57,394 nt of DNA, taken from assembly GCF_900100485.1 (NCBI RefSeq), contig NZ_FNDH01000018.1, positions 1 to 57,394 on the forward strand, read 5' to 3'. The notes under the pieces were generated by a model that saw nothing but the letters and a program-made list of their open reading frames with translations, was not told the DNA's origin and ran no database searches. Positions 9,132 through 18,923 of this stretch are shown here, piece by piece; the first letter of the stretch is position 1; every line of letters begins with the position of its first letter. The translations under genes and the position numbers were made by a program. This DNA comes from Nitrosomonas sp. Nm132 (GTDB lineage Bacteria; Pseudomonadota; Gammaproteobacteria; Burkholderiales; Nitrosomonadaceae).

Positions 9132-9454
9132 CGCTTACCTCCTTTATGAAAAGAACAGTTCTTGATAAGGAATTAGGATCTCTGATTAGAAAATTAGGTA
9201 CTTAGCCTAAACACCTTCCCACTCTTTCCGTAATCATCAGAATTCATGGGAATAGTTAGCTTACCACCGATCCCGCCACTTTTTACTACAGAATGTCCAG
9301 AATGATTTGCGCTTAAAATGGCCTCGCTCGTGCTCGAAGGCGCTTTTTATTTATTAGCTTGCCTGGGAAATGCCATTGAACGACATCATCCTTGCTCCTT
9401 GAATCTGTGAAAACGAACTTTAGGAACCATCAGGATAGACTGATATTCCAATGA
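9132..9454. other. Intergenic region without recognised gene
   Basis: The region upstream of the DUF2780 gene, up to the palindromic repeat at 9455. It contains a GC-rich stem followed by CTTTTTATTTATT near 9315-9357 that could be a terminator. I see no coding sequence. Confidence 0.4.
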
Positions 9455-9624
9455 TTAACCCGGATATTTCATAAATTCGCGTGATGATCACGCAGGATTT
9501 TGATTAATAGGGAAGTTTTGAGAAAGAGGGGTGTAGTGACTCATACACCCGACTGAGCAAAATCTTTCTTATTAATCAAAAGACAAGTGAGGACACGTGC
9601 CAATTTATGAAATATTCGGGTTAA
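9455..9624. repeat. Palindromic element, family 1, full-length copy A
   Basis: A 170-bp element starting TTAACCCGGATATTTCATAA and ending with the complementary sequence. Nested inside are GCGTGATGATCACGC, a long GATTAATA.../...TATTAATC stem, GGGTGTAgtgactcaTACACCC, and ACACGTGCC next to the right end. Near-identical 170-bp copies lie at 23307-23476 and 36649-36818 in the opposite orientation. It has no ORF, so it is a MITE-like non-autonomous element by structure. Confidence 0.9.
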
Positions 9625-9698
9625 GTTGCCGTGGTACGGTATCTTTCCATAAAACCAAGCCATGTATCGGTCCACTCCTCGATCGAAGGTGAATCATC

Positions 9699-10238
9699 AT
9701 GAAAGATTGGAATGTCGTGGTCACTGTTGCAGAAAATTGCTTCAAGGACGGTTTCTCGCTGCTGTCGAATTATGGTCATGTCGAGAAGACGCCCTTTTAT
9801 AATGTGCTGACCCTCAAGGTGGTGGATATCGAAGCGTTTCTCGAGTCTTTTCTTGAGGACAGGCGAGCAGATCCAGCCTATCTGCACGTATTTTGCCGGG
9901 TCATCCCCTGCACCCATGGTTTCTTTTTTCAAACGGTCGAAGCATTTGAGGAAAAAGCCAAGCAGTGTATCCAGTCATTCTTGCCCCAATTGGCTCATCG
10001 CAGTTTTCATGTCCGCATGCATCGCCGGGGTTTTCATGGGACGATAAAAAGCCAGGATGAAGCAGGTTTGCTCGGTAATTATCTGGATGAACAACTGCGA
10101 TCACAAGGGGCAGCGGGTAAAGTGACCTTTGATGATCCTGATGTGATTCTGGACGTTGAAATCGTCGCTCAGCAGGCAGGCTTGTCATTATGGTCCCGCG
10201 ATCAGCGCAAGCGCTATCCGTTCCTGAAATTGGACTGA
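9699..10238 (+). CDS. THUMP-domain protein (Tan1-like)
   Basis: A 179-residue protein. The second half carries a THUMP-like RNA-binding signature: FHVRMHRRGFHGTIKSQ (about residues 104-120), a conserved middle, DPDVILDVEIVAQQAGLSLW and RYPFLKLD at the end. THUMP domains bind tRNA acceptor stems. The nearest described relatives are Tan1-type accessory factors for tRNA acetylation, and no catalytic domain is attached here. It sits 24 bp before the CapA-like gene and may be co-transcribed with it. A role in tRNA modification is inferred from the domain only. Confidence 0.75.
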   Translation: MKDWNVVVTVAENCFKDGFSLLSNYGHVEKTPFYNVLTLKVVDIEAFLESFLEDRRADPAYLHVFCRVIPCTHGFFFQTVEAFEEKAKQCIQSFLPQLAHRSFHVRMHRRGFHGTIKSQDEAGLLGNYLDEQLRSQGAAGKVTFDDPDVILDVEIVAQQAGLSLWSRDQRKRYPFLKLD

Positions 10239-10262
10239 CTCTGCATGGGGTGATGAGCCACC

Positions 10263-11474
10263 ATGAAACGGCGAGATTTTCTAATCCGATCATCAGCCAC
10301 GCTGCTGACGCTGATAACCGGCATGGAGAAAGCCATGTCAATAACCGAGGCTAAAGAATCCACAATGAAAACGCCCATTACACTGTTTTTGTGTGGCGAT
10401 GTGATGACTGGCAGGGGAATCGATCAATTATTACCTTATCCCAATAACCCGCGCTTGTATGAGCCCTATGTACGAAATGCGCAACGCTATGTCGAGCTGG
10501 GCGAGGAAATCAATGGCGCGATCCCCAAGCCCGTCAGCTTCGACTACATCTGGGGCGATGTGCTTACCGTGCTGGAAAAAACAGCGCCCGATGCACGCAT
10601 CATTAATTTGGAAACAAGTGTTACCTCGAGCAATGACTACTGGCCGGACAAAGGCATACATTACCGCATACATCCGAAAAATGTCGCCTGTCTTACCGCC
10701 GCAAACATAGATTGCTGTGTGCTGGCGAACAATCACGTTCTAGACTGGGGATATGCCGGTTTGACGGAAACGCTGAGCACTCTGAGAAATGCCCATATTA
10801 AAACGGTGGGTGCCGGCGCAAATTTGCAGGAAGCACAATCTCCAGCCATTCTGGATGTGCCCGCTAAAGGCAGGATCCTGGTATTTTCCTGTGGCACAAC
10901 ATCCAGCGGCATTTCAAGCGAATGGGCTGCTCAGAGCAGGAAAGCGGGCATCTATTTTTTAACGGATCTATCCCGCAGGATAGTTGATCGCATCGCAATG
11001 ATCGTGCATCAAACCAAGCGCCCTGGTGATGTTGTGGTGCTTTCCATACACTGGGGCGGCAATTGGGGATATGAAATTCCCCAAGAACACATCGACTTTG
11101 CTCACCTGCTGATCGATTCTGCCAGTGTCGACATCCTACATGGTCATTCCTCCCATCATCCTATTAGCTTGGAAGTATATAAGGAAAAACTCATTCTGTA
11201 CGGATGCGGCGATTTTCTGAATGATTACGAAGGGATAGGCGGTCATGAATATTATCGTGGCGATTTATCCCTGATGTATTTTGCCAGTATCGCACCCGCT
11301 ACCGGAAAATTGGTCGCACTGGAAATGGTACCGATGCAAATCAAACGCTTTAAATTAAACCGCGCCTCGCCAGAAGATGCAAGCTGGCTGCAATACACAC
11401 TAAACGAACACAGCCGCAAATTCAATTGCAGGATCGAACTAACCTCAGACCAGACACTGAAAGTTGTGTATTAA
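10263..11474 (+). CDS. CapA-family (PGA-synthesis-type) phosphoesterase with Tat signal
   Basis: 403 residues, calcineurin-like/CapA fold. The N-terminus MKRRDFLIRSSATLLTLITG is a twin-arginine signal, so export in folded form is predicted. Family landmarks follow: LFLCGDVMTGRGIDQ (about residues 41-55), INLETSVT (about 118-125), LANNHVLDWG (about 157-166), VVVLSIHWGGNWG and DILHGHSSHHP, containing the metal-ligand-like Asp, Asn and His residues. The CapA/PgsA family is linked to poly-gamma-glutamate capsule synthesis, but no capB/capC homologue is nearby, so the substrate is unknown. It follows the THUMP gene closely. Confidence 0.85.
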   Translation: MKRRDFLIRSSATLLTLITGMEKAMSITEAKESTMKTPITLFLCGDVMTGRGIDQLLPYPNNPRLYEPYVRNAQRYVELGEEINGAIPKPVSFDYIWGDVLTVLEKTAPDARIINLETSVTSSNDYWPDKGIHYRIHPKNVACLTAANIDCCVLANNHVLDWGYAGLTETLSTLRNAHIKTVGAGANLQEAQSPAILDVPAKGRILVFSCGTTSSGISSEWAAQSRKAGIYFLTDLSRRIVDRIAMIVHQTKRPGDVVVLSIHWGGNWGYEIPQEHIDFAHLLIDSASVDILHGHSSHHPISLEVYKEKLILYGCGDFLNDYEGIGGHEYYRGDLSLMYFASIAPATGKLVALEMVPMQIKRFKLNRASPEDASWLQYTLNEHSRKFNCRIELTSDQTLKVVY

Positions 11475-11843
11475 GCTGCCACCCATTCATTTTGCGAAAG
11501 TGGGTAAACACACCGAAACGCATAGTTAAATTTGCACCCTACGGCGGATGACGCAAACTTATCCGCCCTACTGCGCTGCGCCTATAAAACAGCGCGACAA
11601 AGTACCGTGCAGCAGAGCAAATCAGCTTGATGGGTGTGTAACACTCAATTTCACAAGAAATGCTCAATCCAGACTCACGGATCATTTTTGCCTTAGCGCG
11701 TTCTTTACAGACTACCTCAGGCTACATCTGGATTCGGAAGTCCTTGACACTGCGATCTGATCCAGTTTATTAAACTGGCTTTCTTTCTCGGTCGTTTCCC
11801 GCCAGTTAGATTTTAAATGATTGTAATGACCATCCTGCCACAT
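11475..11843. other. Convergent intergenic region with a REP-like hairpin
   Basis: Lies between convergent capA-like and rarA genes. GGCGGAT...ATCCGCC (11543-11567), flanked by CACCCTAC and CCTACTGC, matches the common proteobacterial TAGGGCGGAT-type interspersed hairpin. A second hairpin, CCAGTTTA-T-TAAACTGG (11762-11778), is followed by CTTTCTTTCT and may terminate transcription. No coding sequence is supported. Confidence 0.5.
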
Positions 11844-13166
11844 TCATTTCTTCGGATTATGCTGCTTTGCCTTAGCATCCAACTCACGGAGATGAGCCAG
11901 TTTTTCAGCGATTTTCGCTTCCAGACCATAGGTGGTTGGATGATAAAAATCTGCTGGCGGCATGCCATCCGGGAAGTAATTTTCACCCGCGGCATAAGCG
12001 CCTGGTTCGTCATGCGCGTAGCGGTAATTTTGTCCGAAACCCATGTCTCTCATGAGTTTGGTGGGCGCATTGCGTAATCGTACCGGCACGCGGCGTGAGG
12101 GGTCATGTTCGATCAATGAGCGGGCTTTTTTATAGGCAAGGTAAGCCGCGTTGCTTTTCGGGGCGCAGGCCAGGTAGAGCGCTGCCTGCGCCAAGGCCAA
12201 TTCCCCTTCTGGGCTGCCGAGACGCTCGTAAGCGTTACAGGCATCCAGGCTAATGGCGAGTGCACGCGGATCGGCCAGGCCGATATCTTCCGTCGCAATA
12301 CGAATCAGCCGCCGGCCAATATAAAGCGGGTCAGTGCCACCGTCGAGCATGCGGCACATCCAGTAAAGTGCGGCATCCGGGGAGGAGCCGCGAATGGATT
12401 TGTGTAATGCTGAAATCTGGTCGTAAAACTCATCGCCGCCTTTATCAAAGTGACGCATGCTACGCGATAACACATTGCGCACATAATCCGCATCGATCTC
12501 GGTCACGCCTTCGGTCCCGGCAGCGATATCCGCCTGCTCAAGCAGGTTCAATAGACGCCGCGCGTCGCCATCGGCAAAGGTGATCAACAGGTTTTTCGCT
12601 TCGTCGGAAAAATGCAGTTTTGGCAAATCCGCTTGACAAGCGCGCTCAAACAGGTGCGTGAGCTCGTCTTCGGATAAGGGACTCAGCGCATAGACCTGCG
12701 AACGCGAAAGCAGGGCGCGATTGACTTCAAATGAAGGGTTTTCTGTGGTGGCGCCGATAAACGTGATCAGCCCCTGTTCCACATAAGGCAGAAAGGCGTC
12801 CTGCTGCGCCTTGTTGAAGCGGTGCACTTCATCGACGAACAAAATGGTGTGCCGGCCCGATTGCTGGAGTACATGCTGAGCTCGTTCGATGGCGTCACGG
12901 ATATCTTTTACACCGGACAGCACTGCTGACAGCGCAATGAATTCAGCATCAAACACGCGCGCCATCAGGCGTGCCAGGGTGGTTTTTCCGCTGCCTGGCG
13001 GCCCCCATAAAATCATGGAGTGCGGTTTACCGGATTCAAAGGCAAGACGCAACGGTTTGCCAGCGCCTAACAGATGCGCTTGACCGATGACATCATGCAG
13101 TGATTGAGGGCGTAAGCGCTCAGCTAACGGTGCAACAGGTTTTTGCGGTGCAAATAGATCAATCAC
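11844..13166 (-). CDS. rarA: Replication-associated recombination protein A (RarA/MgsA AAA+ ATPase)
   Basis: A 440-residue clamp-loader-like AAA+ ATPase that acts at stalled replication forks. Order: N-terminal [16 protein letters not shown], Walker [12 protein letters not shown] (about residues 54-64), Walker B and box [10 protein letters not shown] (about 109-118), sensor 1 [12 protein letters not shown], then the RarA C-terminal tetramerisation region ([18 protein letters not shown]). Length is normal. It overlaps the lolA 3' end by 8 bp, and the ftsK-lolA-rarA order is a common betaproteobacterial and gammaproteobacterial arrangement, so co-transcription is likely. Confidence 0.97.
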   Translation of the reverse strand: MIDLFAPQKPVAPLAERLRPQSLHDVIGQAHLLGAGKPLRLAFESGKPHSMILWGPPGSGKTTLARLMARVFDAEFIALSAVLSGVKDIRDAIERAQHVLQQSGRHTILFVDEVHRFNKAQQDAFLPYVEQGLITFIGATTENPSFEVNRALLSRSQVYALSPLSEDELTHLFERACQADLPKLHFSDEAKNLLITFADGDARRLLNLLEQADIAAGTEGVTEIDADYVRNVLSRSMRHFDKGGDEFYDQISALHKSIRGSSPDAALYWMCRMLDGGTDPLYIGRRLIRIATEDIGLADPRALAISLDACNAYERLGSPEGELALAQAALYLACAPKSNAAYLAYKKARSLIEHDPSRRVPVRLRNAPTKLMRDMGFGQNYRYAHDEPGAYAAGENYFPDGMPPADFYHPTTYGLEAKIAEKLAHLRELDAKAKQHNPKK

Positions 13167-13773
13167 TGATCACATCGGCCCCTTCAGGCGGGGTAAACTG
13201 AAATAAATCGGGAGCGAGCACAGGATTGGCAGCAAGATCTGTAAATACCAATAAAGTAAATTGTCCGAAGTTGTCGCGCAGCACCATTTCGCGCAATTCG
13301 CCTGTTTGGGAAAACCCCATGCGGATCAATTCAAACGTGCTTTCCTGAGCCTTAGGTATGGCTTCCAGCCATTCGATCTCATCATCCACCTCGATTTCTG
13401 TCAGATCAAAATCCCGTTCGATGGTACTGCTGCCCGCCAGCAAGGCAGCCGGGCTGCTGCCAATCGCCAGATCCAGTTGACGTACCGTGACCTGATTAAG
13501 ATCCTGATCATAAAACCATACTTTTGCACCATCCCCAACAATCAATTGCTGATAAGGTTTCTCATACGTCCAGCGGAATTTGCCGGGTCGCTCAAACATC
13601 ATGACGCCACTGGCTTCCTGCACGATCTGAAGGTTTTTATCAAGCAAGGTTTGTGAAAACACGGCCTTGAAAGTTTGCGCTTTTTGAACGAATGTCCTAA
13701 GGCTATCGATAGCGGAAGCCTGAGTAACAAGGGAAAATAAGCAAAGTAACCAGAATAAGCTCAATCGAATCAT
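13159..13773 (-). CDS. lolA: Outer-membrane lipoprotein carrier protein LolA
   Basis: Periplasmic chaperone that takes lipoproteins from the LolCDE complex to LolB. Sec signal peptide [21 protein letters not shown]. The mature part shows LolA hallmarks: [33 protein letters not shown] and [20 protein letters not shown]. About 204 residues from the ATG at 13773, preferred because AGGGG sits just upstream; an ATG four codons earlier (13785) is possible. It lies between ftsK and rarA with an 8-bp overlap into rarA. Confidence 0.95.
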   Translation of the reverse strand: MIRLSLFWLLCLFSLVTQASAIDSLRTFVQKAQTFKAVFSQTLLDKNLQIVQEASGVMMFERPGKFRWTYEKPYQQLIVGDGAKVWFYDQDLNQVTVRQLDLAIGSSPAALLAGSSTIERDFDLTEIEVDDEIEWLEAIPKAQESTFELIRMGFSQTGELREMVLRDNFGQFTLLVFTDLAANPVLAPDLFQFTPPEGADVISD

Positions 13774-13845
13774 GCTGCCCCTCATAAAATTAGCCGAATG
13801 GAACCCGTACAGTCAAACATACTTTTGTCACCCACCAAGGCTTCC

Positions 13846-16164
13846 TCAATCATCCCGGTTAGGTGCCAGCACCTCCCGGTTACCATTGCTCTGCATAGCG
13901 GAAACGAGGCCGGCGCGTTCCATTTCTTCGATCAGGCGAGCTGCGCGGTTGTAGCCAATACGCAGTTGTCTCTGCACCAGCGAAATCGAAGCCCGGCGTG
14001 ATTTCACCACAATGGCGACCGCCTCATCATACAGCACATCGGTTTCACCTCCTGCCTGCCTGCTTGTTTCACCATTTTCGCCAGTAAACTCGTTTTCTTC
14101 ATCATTCGCATTGAGAACTTCCTCGACATAACACGGTTCACCGTGTTCCTTGAGGTATTCCACCACTTTGTGGACTTCATGATCAGCCACGAAAGCGCCA
14201 TGGACACGTTGCGGATAACCGCTGCCGGGAGGCAGATAAAGCATGTCACCCTGGCCGAGTAAGGCTTCTGCACCCATTTGATCAAGAATGGTACGTGAAT
14301 CGATTTTGCTGGAAACCTGGAAAGCGATTCGTGTCGGAATATTGGCTTTGATCAGGCCCGTAATGACATCAACCGAAGGCCGCTGCGTCGCCAGCAACAG
14401 ATGAATCCCCGCCGCACGGGCTTTCTGGGCAAGCCGCGCGATCAATTTTTCGACTTTTTTCCCCATGATCATCATCAGATCAGCCAGCTCATCAATCACC
14501 ACCACAATCAAGGGCATTTCTTCCAATTGCACAGGTGTATCAGGTGTCGGGCTAAGTGGATTGGTCAGCAATTCCTCATTCTTTATGGCCTCGCGGACTT
14601 TCTGATTATAGCCAGCAAGATTACGCACCCCCAGGGAGGACATCAGCTTATAGCGCCGTTCCATTTCAGCCACGCACCAGTTGAGTGCACTTGCCGCATC
14701 GCGCATATCGGTCACTACCGATGTCAGCAGATGGGGAATCCCTTCATAAACAGACAGCTCCAGCATTTTCGGGTCGATCAGGATCAACCGCACCTGCTCG
14801 GGCGTGGCTTTGTAAAGCAAACTCAGGATGACCGCATTAATCGCAACCGACTTACCGGAGCCAGTGGTTCCTGCCACCAGCGCATGCGGCATTTTCGCGA
14901 GATCAGAGACAATAGGGCGTCCACTGATATCCTTGCCGAGTGCAATGGTCAACGGTGAAGGCATATCAGCATACGGCTGAGAACTGAGGATTTCATGCAA
15001 ACGCACCATTTGCCGCTTGGGATTGGGAATCTCCAGACCCATGGTGGTCTTCCCAGGAATGGTTTCGACCACGCGGATGCTCGCAACCGAGAGGGCACGC
15101 GCCAGGTCCTTCACCAGATTAATGATCTGATTGCCCTTGACGCCGACAGCGGGTTCGATTTCGTAACGGGTGATGACCGGGCCAGGATGGGCTGATACCA
15201 CTTTGACTTCAACACCAAACTCCTGCAGCCGGCGCTCAATCAGGCGAGAGGTAAATTCCAGCGTGTCATTGGATAGCACTTCGACATTTTTCTGAGGCTC
15301 ATCCAGCAGATGGAGTGGCGGCAGGAGCGCATCCGGTGAATCACTAGAAAAAGAGGTTTGTTTTTCTTTGACGATGCGCGCGGGTTTCTGCACAGGAGGG
15401 TCAGGCAGCTCTATCCGCAAGGGAGAAGAAGGTTCGGCAGGCTTTCTATAATCCTCTCTTACCGGTTCCTTCTCGTCCTTGACGCGCATGAACGAGGAAG
15501 CCACTTCGGCACGCCGGTCTCGCAGGGCCAATAAGCGATTCCAGAGGGAAAAGCATGACTCTTCAATGGTCTCGCCTATTTTCTCGGAAATACGTACCCA
15601 GGATAGCCCTGAAAAAAGACTGAAACCGATCGCCATCAGAATCACCAGACCGAGCGATGCGCCAGTAAACCCAAGTATCAGGGAAAGATTTTTACTGAGG
15701 ATTTCACCCAGCACCCCTCCAGGCACGAGGGGGAGCGAGATATTAATCGTATTGAGACGCAGCGATTCAAACCCACTGCTGGCAGTGAGCAGCATCATAA
15801 AGCCTGTCAGCGAAATCAGCAGCGTGCGTGGATCAAAGATGCTGGCAATATCGATGCGACGATAACTCCACAGCACTGCCGAGAGAAAGAAAATGACCCA
15901 CCACCACGCTGAGGCACCAAACAGATAAAGCAGTAAATCTGCCAGCCAGGCACCCGCTCTGCCCCCTGCATTACCCACCTGATCGATATGATCGCTATGT
16001 GACCAGCCAGGATCAGTACGGTCAAAGCTCATAAAGATTAATATCAGATACAAAGCGACGCCACCCAGTATCAAGCAGCCCGCTTCTCGTAATAATTTGG
16101 AGATTCTCGGTGGCAAAGGATTATTGTTAGCCTTCTTCGCCATCGACTTATTGACAGCACTCAT
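13846..16164 (-). CDS. ftsK: DNA translocase FtsK
   Basis: Septal DNA pump that segregates chromosome termini and activates XerCD recombination. 772 residues, on the short side because the linker between domains is brief. The N-terminal ~190 residues hold about four transmembrane helices, followed by a charged Pro-rich linker. The motor domain has Walker [13 protein letters not shown] and Walker B-like [14 protein letters not shown]. The C-terminal winged-helix gamma domain ([18 protein letters not shown]... [15 protein letters not shown]) reads KOPS sites. First gene of the ftsK-lolA-rarA run; lolA starts about 70 bp downstream. Confidence 0.97.
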   Translation of the reverse strand: MSAVNKSMAKKANNNPLPPRISKLLREAGCLILGGVALYLILIFMSFDRTDPGWSHSDHIDQVGNAGGRAGAWLADLLLYLFGASAWWWVIFFLSAVLWSYRRIDIASIFDPRTLLISLTGFMMLLTASSGFESLRLNTINISLPLVPGGVLGEILSKNLSLILGFTGASLGLVILMAIGFSLFSGLSWVRISEKIGETIEESCFSLWNRLLALRDRRAEVASSFMRVKDEKEPVREDYRKPAEPSSPLRIELPDPPVQKPARIVKEKQTSFSSDSPDALLPPLHLLDEPQKNVEVLSNDTLEFTSRLIERRLQEFGVEVKVVSAHPGPVITRYEIEPAVGVKGNQIINLVKDLARALSVASIRVVETIPGKTTMGLEIPNPKRQMVRLHEILSSQPYADMPSPLTIALGKDISGRPIVSDLAKMPHALVAGTTGSGKSVAINAVILSLLYKATPEQVRLILIDPKMLELSVYEGIPHLLTSVVTDMRDAASALNWCVAEMERRYKLMSSLGVRNLAGYNQKVREAIKNEELLTNPLSPTPDTPVQLEEMPLIVVVIDELADLMMIMGKKVEKLIARLAQKARAAGIHLLLATQRPSVDVITGLIKANIPTRIAFQVSSKIDSRTILDQMGAEALLGQGDMLYLPPGSGYPQRVHGAFVADHEVHKVVEYLKEHGEPCYVEEVLNANDEENEFTGENGETSRQAGGETDVLYDEAVAIVVKSRRASISLVQRQLRIGYNRAARLIEEMERAGLVSAMQSNGNREVLAPNRDD

Positions 16165-16381
16165 GCAAATATCAGGAAAATAGAGATAAAAATCAGTTTG
16201 ATGATATGGAAATCATATAGAAATTCTTGAGCAAGTTCTTGTCATCATCGGTTGATCGACTTATGAACCAGCGCAATAACCTGTTATTGCAAGGCGCCCG
16301 ATCACAAGCAAGTACTACGACTTTTGGGAGAAGCTATATTCTCACGAGTTCCAGGCGCGTTCCAAACTTAGAAAAGCCCGC

Positions 16382-17344
16382 CTACTTTTGGGCAGCTTTG
16401 AGCAATTCAATAATAGACGAATTATTGGCAATATCCAGCGCGGTCTTGCCACTCACGCTCTTGAGCGCGGGGTTGGCGCCTTTGGCTAACAACAGTTTGA
16501 CGATATCCTCATGCTCATGCAATGCTGCCCACATCAAGGCAGTGATACCGTCCTGATTCTGCTGATCAATGCTGGCCCCTTTTGCCAATAAAGTTTCAAC
16601 GACAGCCGTTTGGCCATTCTGCGCAGCGAGTATCAATGCTGTAAAATCGTTGGTAGCCTTTAAATCAGGCTGCGCACCACTTGCCAGCAATGTTTCGACG
16701 ATTGCCGGGTGACCGGATAAAGCAGCCAAAATCAGTGCAGAAGCGCCGTTTGCGTCTTGCAAATCAGGCTCCGCTCCTTTTGCCAGTAAGGCTTTTACAA
16801 TTTCCAAATGGCCATTCTGCGCAGCCAGGTGGAGTGCCGTCGTTTGATTCTCATCTCGCAAATCAATCTTGGCTCCTTTTGCCAGTAAGGCGTTGACAAT
16901 TGCGCTATTGCCTTTGGCCGAGGCAAGCATCAAGGGCGACAAGCCATTTTTGCTTTGCAGATCCGGGTTAGCACCTTTTGCGAGCAAAGCCTCGACAATG
17001 GCTTCATGGCCATTTTTAGTCGCCAGCAGCAACGCAGTTCCCCCTTGAACATTCTGTAGATCCAATGCTGCTTTATTTTCCAATAGCAACTTCACAACGG
17101 CAGCATGACCATTCTGCGAAGCAACCGCCAGCGCAGTAAACCCATCAGGGTTCTGCAAATCGATTTGGGTTCCTTCTCCCAGCAATTTTTCGACAGTTGC
17201 GGCGTCACCGGTCAAGGCCGCCTTGAGAAAATCCACTTCCTTTTCGGCAAAACTCACCGATGCCTGAGTAACCAGAATGGTTACTATCGCCATAAAAACT
17301 AAACGTCTGAATTGCGGGCCGAACAAAATTTTCATATGTTTCAT
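16382..17344 (-). CDS. Exported ankyrin-repeat protein
   Basis: About 320 residues: signal peptide (LVFMAIVTILVTQASVSFA) followed by about eight to nine ankyrin repeats of 33 residues with the G-TAL-AA-NGH--IV--LL-KGA pattern from about residue 40 to the C-terminus (AALDIANNSSIIELLKAAQK region). Probably a periplasmic protein-binding scaffold with an unknown partner. The repeats are also visible in the DNA as near-identical segments, which would favour repeat gain or loss. The ATG at 17344 is chosen over an upstream in-frame codon because it is preceded by AGGT and starts directly before the signal peptide. The 217-bp gap to ftsK contains no recognised element. Confidence 0.85.
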   Translation of the reverse strand: MKHMKILFGPQFRRLVFMAIVTILVTQASVSFAEKEVDFLKAALTGDAATVEKLLGEGTQIDLQNPDGFTALAVASQNGHAAVVKLLLENKAALDLQNVQGGTALLLATKNGHEAIVEALLAKGANPDLQSKNGLSPLMLASAKGNSAIVNALLAKGAKIDLRDENQTTALHLAAQNGHLEIVKALLAKGAEPDLQDANGASALILAALSGHPAIVETLLASGAQPDLKATNDFTALILAAQNGQTAVVETLLAKGASIDQQNQDGITALMWAALHEHEDIVKLLLAKGANPALKSVSGKTALDIANNSSIIELLKAAQK

Positions 17345-17535
17345 TAATCTACCTGAAATAACGTGATCTGTAATGGTGGTCAAGTATAACGCACCCTATT
17401 TTTAGCCGTGTTATTTTTTATAAACTGGAAAATAATCCGATCCAAGCGTCCCTATCGCCGAAGCGGAAAAAACTTTCAGATGCGTGTAATCGCCACAACA
17501 AAATAAAAAAGTGGCAGCCAAGATGTCAATCGAGT

Positions 17536-17949
17536 TCAATCTGTACAGCGTAGTGCCTGGGCAGCAAATTCAAGCAGATCCCGGGTACGGTGTTCGATCA
17601 CGTCGATCAAAATTTGCATATCTAGTTCTTGATATTCATGCACCAAAATATTACGAAATCCAACCATTCCTTGCAGTTTACGCATCATTTCTTCGTCAAT
17701 CACGCCGGCTTGCGCCAGCAAGGTAAAGGATTCACGGCTATCGCGTGGCAATCCGAGCTTGCGAATTTTCACCAGATGATTGGCGATATCAATAGTTAAT
17801 TCTGCAGCACGCTGTAGATTCATCGCTACCGCATCCAGGCGAAGCTGATCCTTCACAAAAGGCAAGCCTGTTTCTAGATGATAATATTGATCGATTTGCT
17901 TGAGGCAACGTTCAATGCTGACTTTCTTGCTGAGAATAATGTCATTCAT
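17536..17949 (-). CDS. hepT: HepT-like RNase toxin (DUF86) of a HepT/MntA module
   Basis: A 137-residue helical HEPN-domain protein. The catalytic HEPN signature R-X4-H-X-Y is present as RNILVHEY (Arg99, His104, Tyr106). In characterised HepT/MntA pairs HepT is the RNase toxin, and the nucleotidyltransferase neutralises it by AMPylating the motif tyrosine. Its start overlaps the end of the mntA-like gene by 4 bp (ATGA), so the two are translationally coupled. All catalytic residues are intact. Confidence 0.9.
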   Translation of the reverse strand: MNDIILSKKVSIERCLKQIDQYYHLETGLPFVKDQLRLDAVAMNLQRAAELTIDIANHLVKIRKLGLPRDSRESFTLLAQAGVIDEEMMRKLQGMVGFRNILVHEYQELDMQILIDVIEHRTRDLLEFAAQALRCTD

Positions 17950-18362
17950 GGGTCGTAGAATTTTCCACTGCGCAAGCCTTCATTCAAAATAGCCGCCCGC
18001 TCCTCGTTGAGTTTCTGATAGCGCGAAAGCACCCGAATTTCGAATTCATCAACGGCCGTTCCATCTGTCTGAAAAAACCGCCGCCCGCTCATGATAATCT
18101 CTTTTTGCAACACGGTCGGCGCCAGGCGCAGGTTGATCAAATCCACATCCCGGTTGAATGCCACCTGCAGCGCCTGATGCAGCTCGCTGAATAAAAGTGA
18201 ACCTGCCCCTTTCGCCTGCTTGGGTGGCAACAGGATGGCGATATCCAGATCACTTTCAGGTCGTTCATATTCCGTCCCCCAGGAACCAAACAGGTAAATC
18301 GCCTGCGTCTCCGGCCAGGCACCCAGAATCAACTGAATCAATTGCTCTGTATTACTCACCAC
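17946..18362 (-). CDS. mntA: MntA-like nucleotidyltransferase antitoxin
   Basis: 138 residues with the minimal nucleotidyltransferase signature GSWGTEYERPESDLDIAILL (Gly26-Ser27, Asp38, Asp40). In the family these residues bind ATP and metal and transfer AMP to the partner HEPN toxin. Gene order is antitoxin first, toxin second, with a 4-bp overlap. A third acidic residue is probably in NRDVDLINL (about residue 75). It starts 30 bp downstream of the restriction-enzyme stub at 18393-18896 on the same strand. Confidence 0.9.
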   Translation of the reverse strand: MVSNTEQLIQLILGAWPETQAIYLFGSWGTEYERPESDLDIAILLPPKQAKGAGSLLFSELHQALQVAFNRDVDLINLRLAPTVLQKEIIMSGRRFFQTDGTAVDEFEIRVLSRYQKLNEERAAILNEGLRSGKFYDP

Positions 18363-18392
18363 ACCCCCTCCCGCTTAGTGGAATATCGCAGA

Positions 18393-18896
18393 TCAACTAT
18401 TCTTATACTCACGAAAACTAGCTAATAAACCCGCAAAAGACTTGGGTGCATATCGCTTGAATCCCGCTTCATCCACATAAACAAAATCATAATTTATCTC
18501 TGCCTGCAGCACGTTGATATCTTCGCACCACTGGCGCAATCGTCGCATTTTCAAGGGTACGTCCAAGTCTTCCTGTCCCTTGGTTTCAACCACCACAACC
18601 CATTCAGGAGACAGCTTCACCAAAAAATCTGGATAGTAGTTGGCGATATCGCCAGCCGTGTTGACGTAATCGAGTTTGAAATGCACCGCCAGATAGTTTT
18701 TGGCAAAAGACACCACATCGCTGCAATCTTCCAGGAAACTGGCAAACTGCAGCTCGAAATGACTATCGCCGATCACCCGGTTGAATACACTCTTCTTGGG
18801 CATCAGATAACCCTGATCCTTCACGATAAAGGGGCGAGTCTGCCGCAATTTGAGGGTGTCGCGGATTTCTGCATCCCCTTTGGATTTCGTTGTCAG
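18393..18896 (-). pseudogene. C-terminal stub of a helicase-nuclease restriction subunit (type III Res-like)
   Basis: About 165 codons survive between a stop at 18897-18899 and the native stop. They contain the C-terminal nuclease core of Res-type or DEAD-helicase restriction proteins: IANYYPDFLV followed by VVVVETKG, the D-(12)-ExK arrangement of a PD-(D/E)XK site. Homologous text continues upstream of the first usable start codon (EIRDTLKLRQTRPF), so this is the 3' end of a much longer gene (family members about 900-1000 residues) and not a small gene in its own right. Sequence upstream is unrelated, implying a deletion. It is immediately upstream of mntA/hepT, suggesting a lost defence cassette. 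Confidence 0.8.
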
Positions 18897-18923
18897 TCAG
18901 TTTCATCTTATTTCATCTGTCCG

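Noticed and set aside
9621..9932. Minus-strand 103-codon frame overlapping the THUMP gene
   Set aside because: It is opposite a coherent domain-bearing gene, starts inside it and ends in a repeat, with no protein family recognised.
16382..17344. Tandem DNA repeats in the ankyrin gene considered as a separate repeat locus
   Set aside because: They are fully explained by 33-residue ankyrin repeats.
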